Origin: Nectonema munidae
Taxonomy: Eukaryota; Nematomorpha; Nectonematoida; Nectonematidae
Length of the DNA: 64,000 nucleotides
Direction of reading: 5' to 3'
NCBI GenBank assembly: GCA_030549495.1
Contig: JAUIRK010000909.1
Span: forward strand, 372,001 to 436,000
The translations under genes were made by a program, and so were the position numbers. This document shows, in pieces, positions 14,201 to 26,200 of this stretch. Numbering within the stretch: position 1 is the first letter of the stretch; each line of letters opens with the position of its first letter. The notes beneath the pieces are model-generated. The model saw only the letters and a program-made list of their open reading frames with translations. It ran no database searches and was not told where the DNA came from.

Positions 14201-17200
14201 TTGCCAACGATCCCATTACAGGAGTTCTTATTTCCATGATGTTTCTTGCCAAACTGATTTTGATTCGACGCTTGAACTTTATGAGCGAGAAGCTCGTAAA
14301 AAAGATACTGTAAATTCATATATTTTTATTAACTATATAAATATACTCTTTTAAAAAGTAGAACAACGTATAACACTTTTTATCTGTTTTAAGTTTTATC
14401 CTTTGTTTTTAAACCTAGAAAAATGAAACTTATCAATTGACTGAATTTATGTCAGTTTTAATTTTCATGATATTAGTCGATTATAACGTAAACTTTTAGG
14501 ATTCTAACATTTTCAGCCTAAAAATCGGTCAAAATGCTTTTTCAGAAGTTGAGTAAAATTTTAACATACTAAGAGGTTTTCTTCGACTAAGACTGAACCG
14601 GTCAATTGACCTGACGCAAATATTTTTATCTTCTAATGCTTTATTTCCTGAATTGAATGCACTATCTTTGAAGAAGAATTTTTGTTTTACTTTATTTTTA
14701 CAATCCATTTCTTGGCTAGAAATTTTCAGTAAACTGAATTAAAAGTTCTCTTTTCTTCCTAGTTGAAACCTTCATTTCTGTATATAAAATAAATGTAATC
14801 AGACAGAACGGTTTCTTTCTTATAATTAAAGCAATTAATTTTATTATTGACCAAAACCTTTGAATTTGAGAAAAGAAACACGTTTTTAATCTTTTTAGCT
14901 GTATATTTCCCCAGCTCCATGATGTGATCTCATGTGTAGAGAATATTTTATTTCTAATGGAAGTTCTTTCATGTGGACAAAGATTGTTCCTACAAGCGTT
15001 GTGTTTTGCTTGAGTAAGTTTTTTTTCCATGAAAGGATTTTGAAAAGGTGTCGCAAATGATACAACATTTAAACCATTATATTTATGCCGTCCGAATAAT
15101 TCCAATACAACTTGCTTCCTTTTCTTATCTTTATACGAGTTTCGTCTTTTCATATAAAAGGCAGAGAATAAAACACTATCGAAGTAAAGCTCGATTCCAA
15201 ATTTTGAAGGCTTGTAGCCAACTGTTGGATATTACTTCACCTACACGACATGGATAAAATTGTTCATTCACTACCAACAATCTATGTGGGAATAGCACTT
15301 TAAAAATTCATTGTTATATCTTTCAAAAAAATGAATGAATCCATCTTTAATTTGTTCTCAAGATGCTCAAAGTGTTTATTTTTTTTATCTATGTTTAGCT
15401 TAATTCGTTACCAATTTTGTTATTTTCAGAGCTTTAAAGTGTTTTGTGTTGTTTTTAGATTTTTTATTTTAGATGGTGATCTAAAATAGTTTAAAATAAA
15501 TTTATAAAGTTTATCTGAAAAATATCTTTTATTTTTATTGTTTAGTTAATTAATTTTTTAGGCTAAAAATAAATAATCACAAGAGGACCTAAACATCTTT
15601 AACGTATTTACACTTTCGTCAACAGTTAGTTTATTATTTATTTAGGTAGATTTTAGATAGTTATTAAAGAGTGCAATTTTTTTAAAGATAATCAGAATTC
15701 AAAAAAAAATTACTCCAGATTGAAATTTTTTTATAAAAGTATATTTAAAAAAATAGCTAATCCAAAAAAAACGAAAAACTATAAATTAATGCTGTACATA
15801 AATATTATTTTGGGTTAAGTGTCTGTTGGCTAAATATTCAGCCATGCATTTTTTTACTTATCTCTAAATTGATTTCCTTATTTTTTTCTACTCTCACAAA
15901 AAATATTTAAATGTTATTATAATCAATATACACTTGCAAGATCAATTAGCAGATAATATCACAATATGATTAACTGAATCTCAAACAAATTTATTTACAA
16001 AAATGAAGGATCCAAAAATGGAATAGCTTACTATTTTGTAATCGCCATTTTGAAAAGGAATTCATAGAAGAATAGAATATTGCAAAAGGAAAAGAACAAA
16101 AAAAGCAATAGTTTGAGTGGCATACTTCAAAGCTGAGTGAAACGCTGCAAGGGAAATTATTTTTTCAAATTTCCTATTCTAATATATTTTGAAGTATTTT
16201 TCTTTTGATAGCTGATGCATATAATGCATATACGATTTGAGTCCCTTTTTGTATTTTTTATTCTTGTCGATAGTGCTTGAAGAGGTATATTTATTTAAAA
16301 TGTATTAATTATTTTTTTAGCTTGAAAAAGAATTGTTAAAGAATCGACAAAATATGCTAGCACAATTTCGGATAGATGTTAACTTCTTTCGCTCAAGTTT
16401 GTGTGATATTCGAAAAAGCCTTGAATGTTTTTCTAACTCTGTTTTTTTGGAAGACGAGCTGATAAAAGTTAAAATAGCTAATAAAATTGAAAAAGTTGAG
16501 CAAAAATTATTTGAAACTCTTTTTTCTAGAAGCTTTGAAGTGCATTCCCAAGACTTAAAAAAGAGTTTGTTTGCTAATTTTTCAAGAAATACTTCCGCTT
16601 CTGTCGAAGCAGTAAGCGAGGAAAGTGCTCTTAGCGCATTCATTAAGAATAATCTCAGTCAGTCATCGCCTATCGTTTGTATTCTAGATGATTTTTTCTC
16701 TCGTTATGATTCGAGCGTTAAAGCTAGTGCTCATGAGCTAAAAGAACTGCTGAATATGGAGTTGTTTAAGATGTCAACACTTTTAGAAAAAAAATTAATG
16801 CATACCTTTGATGACTGCTTCAACCTAATTTATATGCGCTTTACAACCCTAGAGGGTAACTTCACTTCCAAAACATTCTCCAAAGTGGAAATGATTCAAG
16901 AAAAAGCTAAAAAGTGGCGCAAAGTTTACTTGGATCGCCACAAAATGTTTAAACAATCGTATAAAGCTTTAAAGCTCAAAAGTGCAGAATTGGAAAGAGC
17001 GCAAGCAACAATAAAACAACATGAAATTGAGATGCGTCAAATTGAATCCATGCTCTCCCAATCTCTCCAATCACAAGAGAGTAAAGAGGGCAACACCGAC
17101 TTTCCTGTTTCACCACGCGTCGACTTATGCCAGTCCTGTTTTTCACAGTCATTGCAAAATTTTTCGAACTTGCTTTTTAACAGTGTTAATATATCCTCTC

Positions 17201-20200
17201 TTCGAGACTCCATTTTCAAAGAAGAAATTATCGTTTCTTTATTGTTGCATTTTTCGAAAAATGGTGACATGAGAGCTGTGATTAGAGACATCGTTGCTAT
17301 TTCCTGTTTCAAAACACTATCACTTCTTGAAAAAACTTGTTTAACCTTAAAAGACGTTGCTCCAATTAACTCTACCAATGACTCAGCCATCCAATGTTTA
17401 TTTTGTAGAAAGCTTGACCCAAAGCGTGACAATAATAATTGTAAGAAAAAAATTTACCTTGCCTTTTTTCTTGTCAACTTGTTTTTAAACGCTTATATAA
17501 ATATCAAAAAATAACTAAATTCTCTTAACGTCTAATTCTTTTGTCAAAACACACAAAAAGGTCAAGTAACAAAATGATGAATTGTTTTAAATATTATTGG
17601 AAAAAGTGGCAAAAGAACATTTTTATTGAAAATATTTTCTAAAACCTTTGTTAGAGATTAAAAAAAGACAAAAGAAAATTCCTATTGAAAATAATATATA
17701 TATGACATAAAAGAAAAAGGTTTAAAATCGAATTACTTTAAGCATATTTTCGAAACAAATTTTCATATAACATTAAAAAAACTAATAATAATAAAATTAG
17801 TGCAAGTGTTGTATGAAATATTAGAACTCTAAGAAATCTAATATTCAATCTTATAAAATACTGGAATAAAAAGACATATGCATTCAAGATAGATGAAATA
17901 ACGCAGCTGTTGGTTCTCTGCTAGCAAATTAATATGTATTTAAGATTAAGAAAATATTGCTTTATTAAATGACAAGTAGTTTTATATTGTAAGGATACTT
18001 TAAAACTATGTTAACCCATTTAAGACCAAGCAAAGCAGACGATATTTAAAAAAACGCAGAGAATTTATATTCAAATTCATTCAAAAAAGCAGACGAAGAT
18101 GAAATTATTTATGTTCCAAAATAGGAACATTGGTCGTAAATGGGTTAATCTTTTAGTCCCAATGCTCACATTTGGGAACATAAGTAATTTCATCTTTGTC
18201 TGCTTTTTCCAATGACTTTGAATATAAATCGTCTGCTTTTTTTTAGATATCGTCTGATTTCTATGGTACTTAATCGGTTAAAGACCATATTTTTGAAGTC
18301 TATCTTCTTTTTCAAGGGAACTTAAGGAGACGGTCTTCATCGTTCCTGTTTAAATGTAGCGTATATAATTAATATTTTGGATCCTTTAAACCCTTCCATG
18401 CATGGTGGATCATCTGACAGCGACGAACTAAAAATTGTCTTCTTTAATTCATATGAAAATTCATTCAAAAAGAAAAGCAGGCAAGTGATTTTCTAAAACC
18501 AATGTCAGAAAGGATTAATGTCCACTTTTTTGAAAACGAATCGTCTGCTTATATTTTTCATTAATGGCTTAAAAGCTTTTCATATCTGAAATATTGTTAT
18601 TATATAAGATCACGATATGATTTGCATTCTTTAGAATTATCCTTGTGAATGAAAAGTCATCATTTATTGCAATTGTAATTTTTTTCTTTAATATAAATGA
18701 TACATGCAATGTAACACTTTTGTTATGGTTATAGCGTATTCACTTGTTTATTCCATTTTTAGGTATGAAAAGAAGTTTGGTCACCGCCTCTGAGCAAGGA
18801 CAAGTTGAAGACATGAAAAATATCTTGCACAAGTGTGATGAAGAAATGAAAAAGACGATCGATTGCTATGACCAACAACTTAGTGTATTTAATTTACTCA
18901 CGAATCATGTTTCAATATTTTGCAGATAAGCAAACATTTGAAATAACATATGTTAACGATTTCCCGTATAAAAGAAAGTTGACCGAGTTTTATATTCACA
19001 GCGTTTTTTATAAAGAATCCAAACATTTTTCACAGCAACATGCAGATCATATCTAAAAACGGAAACCACCGTTTCTTTAACCCATTTACGACCAATGTTA
19101 CTAATATGGAACATAAGTAATTTCATCTTCGTCTGCTTTTTTCAATGACTTAGAATATAAATCGTCTGTGTTTTTTAGATATCGTCTGCTTTGCTTGGTC
19201 TTAAATGGGTTAAACTAATAGAAATTTAATACTGAATGATGCTTTGGTTAGCTTAATCTACTCTTCCCGTCAATTTGTTCTAATGGGAAATTACATTAGG
19301 TTGCTTTATTTCGTTTACTCTTTTAGAAGAGGATGACGGTCTTTTGACAGAAGTAAGAGGCTTTACTCCAAGACAAGTTTTAGCCACGTTGACAGCAGCA
19401 TTATCCTTCCATTTGACAATAGATATTTTTGAAAGAGATTCTTAAAAGCTTTCATAATAACCTTCTTCTTTTCTAAGAGCTTTTTTCTTTTCAATAATAT
19501 TCCTAGTCTGTCTTCTCTAATGACTCCGGTTGCTTTGGATCCCATGTTTCATAGTTCGTCTAATAAATTTAACTATGATGTGAAATTATTGCTTTTCAAT
19601 GTCAAAATATGCTCTTTTATTAGGCTATTGCAGAGACCAAGATTTTCCATATTAGATTGTACCCGCTAAGCATCAACACTCATAAAAAAGTTTCATTTCA
19701 AAGTTTAAGTGTAATTTGCAAGTAGAAGCATACAAGTTTGTTCGAACCTTTTAAATGTTTGAAAAATTCTTCATCAAAAAATAACTCAAAAAAATAATGC
19801 GAACTGTTGTCTTCATGATTTAGATCATTTTATAAAATTATTCATACTCAATTTTCTAGTTGTCTTTCTTCTTCAGAAGCTGTTGGTTTGTCACTAACAA
19901 TATTTATTTCAGAACTATTTATATCTTCTGAAACTAACTGAGCAACAGCCAATAATATTTGGTCTCTTGAAAAATTCTAAATATTTACATTCACATGATC
20001 ACCATTACCTTCTTTACTATTACGGCGTCCAATAAAAATTTTTGCAACATGAACATTTTCTTCGTCCAAAAGAGGATTTTATAAAATGAATTTGTCCTGA
20101 ATACACTGATATTCTGGAAAATTGGGACTGGAAGAAGGAGAGGAGAGGGCAATCGCACCATCGCCCACTGAATCCGCCACTGAAACACACACACGCACAC

Positions 20201-23200
20201 ACATATATATATACACACGAAATGTGGTCATCTCACCCCATAGCACTTTTACTAACTACTCTCCCCAATTAATTTTGATGGTTGGTGCTAGATCGTGTTG
20301 TTGCGAGTTAGTAATATAACTAGCACGAGTTGATTTTGGAGCGATTTGACTATAAACCAACAAACATACATACAGAGTCCTAGGATACGCGTGGATAGAG
20401 GGAGAATATGCCCGGTGGCAAAACTTGTTAGGGGCAGCAAAATCACATTAAATATGTGTTCATTGTTAGAAATGAAAGAAGCTTCCTGAAAAGTGCTATT
20501 GAAGAAAATGAATAATGTAATTTTGAAATGCTAAAAGAAATGAACTGATATTAGACATTCATATAAGATATTTCTTACTATTAGAAGAGTGATTGGTAGA
20601 ATAGAAAGAAACAAAATGAATGTAATTTATTTTCTTCGGCATCGACACTCTGGAGCGCTGAAGGATTAAGCGATACGGGATAGAGCGGCATACGTTAAAG
20701 CGATACATTTGAGCGATGATCGCTTCAGCGATGCAACTATGTCAGATATTTCCTAATATTTAATATATGCAATGCATATTATGCATGTATCCACAGTTAT
20801 GTAAGTTTTACATCTATTTTTCCTTAGTAATAAATTAAACTTTTATTCAATTAATTTAAATAATAATAATAATAAAGAATATTTCGTTTTTTTTTTCAAA
20901 AAAATAAGGGAATTTATTTGAAAGTCAAAACTTCGATGGTGAAATATTGATTGGAATGAAAGGTTTTCAACTATATAAATGGTGCAATCAGCCACCTTGA
21001 TTTTATTTGTATGTTTATTACAAAAAGCAAATTGATTGACAATTACTTTTAAAATCCTTTTCTATGCTCTTCGAATTTGAGAGAAGCTTATTTCAAAAAT
21101 GAATGAAATTTGTTCCTTATTTTTAATTGAAATCTAAATTCCATAGTGTGCTATCTATTTTGTAAAAAGTTTACTTAGTAGTTGAACTAGTACTTTTTTC
21201 TAAAGTAGCAAAAAGAAATGCAATACGTTGAGAATATTTTTAAAACTTATTTTTCTCGTATATAACGGACTCAGAGCATACTTCCACAACAAAGTGAGTT
21301 GTCGGGTATATAGCGTGTAATACTTATTTTTATAATACGTCATTATTGGTAAGTGAAAATCATTTCTGGCAAATGTCAAAAACGATAAAGTAATGCACGT
21401 ATACACAGATCTAGCTTTTTATTTTTACAATAAAACTCACAGCTCTAAATTTCAATCCTAAATTCTTGTTTTATTATACCGTTTTTCAATGAATTAAAAG
21501 ATGTTAATCCTCACTCCTTACTTTTAAGCCTTTTATGTTTCATTGCTTTTGCCCAATCTTTTTGTGGACGAATCATCAGAGTGCTCTTTTTAAAACACCT
21601 CTTTACCAGATACTTCATATATATACTTTTTTATTATCTATTTTAGGATAAAAATTCAGAACTTTCAAGTTTAAAAGAAATAATCATGTTAAAAGAAAAG
21701 GCTGAAGACGAAAAAATTCAAAAAGTTGGCTTCTATGTTAAGAATAACTTTGAAAACTTTTTACACACTGTCAAATCCACTCTACTTTCGTTGCTGCCTA
21801 AAAACCCATTTGAATCAAATGCCAGCGAAATCATTTCCTTTTTAAATACGCTCACAAGTGATTTTAAAGTATTGTTTCTGATATTTGTATTCTTGTTCAC
21901 ATATCTATTATTACTTATCAACTCAATTTCATGGGCGTTGGCCAAGCTACTTATTAATATAAATTAAGTCCTATTAAAATACAAAATGCCCTAAAATCCT
22001 GGAAAACTTTAAAGGAATTAGTATCAAAGAACTGCAAAATAAAAAAGAAAATCCCGAAAAGACTCATGCTTTAGAAATTGAGTTCGAGAAATCTAATGAT
22101 TTGTACTACAATAAAAATTGTTAACCTGCTTTTACTAAAGTCATATCAGAAAGATCTTCGTTTTGATTTGTTAGTTCAAACTATTTCCTTGTTTAATTTA
22201 TAAAATCTAAAATTAAACCATTCTTGAAAACATTATCGGGTATTGCTTTGAGAAACAAGTTTTTAGGTAAAAGCCCCATATTAGGACCAAGTATGGGTCC
22301 AAAATATTGGTCTTATTACATAAAGGTTGATATTTGATTTAAAAACGATATTGCTAAGTGAAATGCAAAGTTAATTCCCGACTAACGGATGCAATTAGAA
22401 GATAGAATCCAATGATGGGGAGTAAATCAGAATAACGAGTTAGTGGAATTGCAGGATTTGTGGTGGCAATTAAGCACTGGTTTCCAACATTTTTTACCCT
22501 TCCGAACATTTTTTAAATATAATACTTTTAATTAAGGTGAATTTGAGATTGATGATTACAACACAAATTCTTTATATCCTGTCTAATTTTTTAAAGGGCC
22601 ACTATCATATCATCTTCAAGTGGAAGAAGTCTACTCCTTTGTTTAGATTTTATTTTTGCCATAGCAGAAAACGCTCGCTCCCATCTATATGATGTAGAAA
22701 AGGCTAAAAAGAAAGAAATAGCTTTTTCTACCAAATTAGGGTACTCTTTTTTGAAGTCATGCCAAAACATAACTAATGAAATGGCACTTTTATTTATTTT
22801 GAGTTTCACTATTTAATCAGAAGACATGTCAATGAATTGCTCACTTTCTACAGCTGTGAAGTCAAGTTTCAGCAAATTCCAAAGGAGATGCAAGCCAATC
22901 AAAATTATCAGTAGAAGTAGAAGGAAACATTTGTCAATGGCTTCACTTAGTTGTTCTAAAGGATTTATGATCAAACTTTTAAAAGTTGCATCATATATGT
23001 TTTGTATTTTATGATTAGAAGGAAAAATTGAAACCTCGTCTCTATCAACTGCGCACTTTCAATAAATAAGTTTTTTCTAAAACTTTTTATCCTGTTAGTT
23101 GAAATAACTATATTTTCCGGTCTTCCCTACATTGAAAGATTTAGTTCATCTAATTTCATAAAAAATTATCCTCTATACATGATATCTTCAAAATCCAAGT

Positions 23201-26200
23201 ATGATTTCTATCAGTTTAAAAATGTATCATGTTTTTCTTTCTAAAAAAAAATATTAATTCTTCTTTGAGTTCGAGCACACGTTTTTAGGACACCTCTTTT
23301 CCAAAGCCACCTGATATCTGTGTGCAATATGAATGAAATGTAAGACGATCCCATCTCTTTTCACATTTGTTTAAATACTCTACCTTTGAATGGCCTGGAT
23401 TTAATATAGTTAACCATTTTGACAACTTCGTTTAAAACTTTATTCACATCTGGGCATGTTCCTGCTACTAAAACTTCTCTATGTAGAAAGCAATGGGTTG
23501 TAATTATAGATGGATTTTCTTTTAATGCTCTCCTGACAACTTTCCTATCATTGATGGCGCAGCATCAGTACAAATAGAACAACAATCTTTCCGATCGAGG
23601 TTATTTTCATTCAGATAAAGATTTGTTTCAAAGATATCTTGCCCAGTGGATCTGCTCTTCATTTCTTTACAAAACACAAACTCTTCAATTATATCTTTGT
23701 CTTCAAATTTTGATCGAGTATGTATATTCCTTATCAAAATACGCAGTAATGTTGGGAAACGCTGCAATGGAGGGCGGGTCGGCGAATGGAATCGATTGCA
23801 ATAAGCGTTTTCAATACTGTTATATCAAAACCCACACAAAATCCCATTTTGGACAAAGTACTATTGATTTTATTTTTCAAAATCTAAAGAAGGACTAACT
23901 GAGTTTTTTAATTCCAATGCAGAATCTTTCTCCATTTTCCTTTTATCTTTGTTTTAATTCACCTTCATTTTCCGAATTGATTATTTTAATGTGCTGATTT
24001 ACTTCTTTCCAATGAGTATCCTATGCAATTTAGTAATTTGTATTCCAGTGTTTGTTTCTTTTAGCTATAAATAATTATTATTGATATAAATTATTGAAAT
24101 TGATATGAAATATATTATTTGAAGGTATAAAATAATTGTGTCAAAAAGATAAAAGAAATCCCTTTAATAGGAAAAATGGTTTATGACGATAAATCTCAAA
24201 TACAGAATTTTACAATTTAGTTGTAGTAGAGAGCTAAATGCTTGTTAAAATAATAATGGAATATAATAGAGTAATATAGTTACTGTTTTCGAACATGAAA
24301 AGGAAGTAAATTATCGATATAAATTTGTCGAATTTAGTGAATATACATTCTTGAGACTATAATACTGAATTGCTCTGTGTAACTATAAAAATAATATGGA
24401 GAGAAGGTGGTGGATTTTGTGCCATTTTCATTATTCATGATTTATGTAAACTTTAAAAGATTCATATTTTGACTTGATAAAAAACAAAATCAAAGTAGTA
24501 AGAAATCTGCACTCGAAGTATGCCTCAAGCCATCTTCCATTAATGTTGTCTAGACGCCATGCCTTTTGGTTCGAGTGATTTTGAGCTGTAATGCCAGTGT
24601 TCTAACCTAATTATTCTTATTTCGATACAAGATCATACTCATTTCATAATCACATTCATCATCATCACATCTTTTATCTAAGCACTTCTTTCAAACCACG
24701 TTTAACTATTTCCTTTTTATCGTGGTCTTAGGCGACCATGTCTTATTTTACCTTTAACTAATAAATCATAATCTTTCTTCATCGTAAAATACTTTCATGC
24801 TCTTTTGAAATATTTTTTTACATATAGACCAGCATTTTTTACCAACTCTCATTTTCCGACAATTCATTATCAAAAAAATGAAAAGAGAATGAATTGAATA
24901 GGTAATTGCCATTGCAGGAGGAGACACGCGGAAAAAATCTTCTAAACCAAAGGTTCTCAACCTTTTTTCTACCATAACCTTCTTTTTGCGCAAATATTAT
25001 TGTATGGCCCCATAAAGTTTTTCATATATTTTTCTATTTTTTAGAGGTCAAAAACGAAAATTCCGAACTTTTTCATGAAGTTATTCATTCGCAAAAAACT
25101 GTAAAATTCCTCAAAAATTATAGCGCTTCTAAATCATAATTTTTTTTCATAATAGTTTAGAATTAGGGTTGCTTTCCAATTGAGTCTTTTTTACTTCATA
25201 TTAACGGTTTAAGCCTAGTAGATATGGAAACTAAACTATAAAAAAGTTCATGAAAATAGAATTTTCATATAAATTTTCAAGATATAGTTGCTAAAATAGT
25301 ATATAATATAGAAAAATCGACAAAGGTTTGGGGCATTTTTATAAATAAAAATGGGTCTTTTCGTCAACTTACCTTTTTAATTTAAGCATCCATTTATATC
25401 AATACGAACTTATAACTTGTTTTATGACTTCTCTACGATCTGATGTATTGTATTTAAATCATATATTTTTCTGTGGCCCCCTTAAAATTTCTTGTGGCCC
25501 CTCAGGGGGCCATATGGCCCACGTTGAGAAACCCTGAAAACTATACTTTCTTTTTATGTTTTTAGATGCTTCATCCGCTTTAACTCCTGTTAAATATATT
25601 CGATTCAAAGATTCACAGCGTAAAAAATTTCTTCCTTTTTCAAAGCAAATATATATAAAATGATATTATAAAATATATAAATGAATGGAGAGTTGCCATT
25701 TTAATATGCATTTGCTTTGAAAAAGGAGTTTATACTGCGAAACTCGTTAGCAATATGACCAATAAAGTGGCCAGTTTTTTTTCACCTTTTATATTTGTTG
25801 TAAACTGTTTTCAAATTTTTGTGCATCATCTCTCATTGATTCAAAATCGGATGAAATGGCGAACTCCGCTTGTTTTGACTTTTAATTTTTTTGTGTAGTT
25901 GTGAATGTATTGAAATACAAAGTTCTATTAATGACCTGCGCGTATCGACGATTGCTTATATTTTTAGGAACAGATTTGGAGCGGTGCAGTCTCCAAACTC
26001 ATTCCATATGAGTCTATTTTTCCAGAGTATGTCTTCCATTATTTTTTAAAAATCTGCTTTAATATTTTTTGACAGAATTCTAGAAGTGAGCAAAGATGCA
26101 GATGGTGACAGTGTAAAACATTTTAAGCTTAGTATTACTTTATATCTCTGCTCATGCGCCATTCAATTCTAGGAGTGTTCTCTCAACACGCAAATGACGC

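Noticed and set aside
22015-22125. Coding-like run (KELQNKKENPEKTHALEIEF) after golgin exon 10
   Set aside because: No donor and acceptor pair connects this frame in phase to both neighbours. It may be an old exon relic.
25566-25640. Possible extra golgin exon (ALTPVKYIRFKDSQRKK) after a TTTTTAG acceptor
   Set aside because: Its only in-frame donors are weak (gttaaa) or in the wrong phase for the exon at 25968. The direct 21868-25968 junction is simpler.
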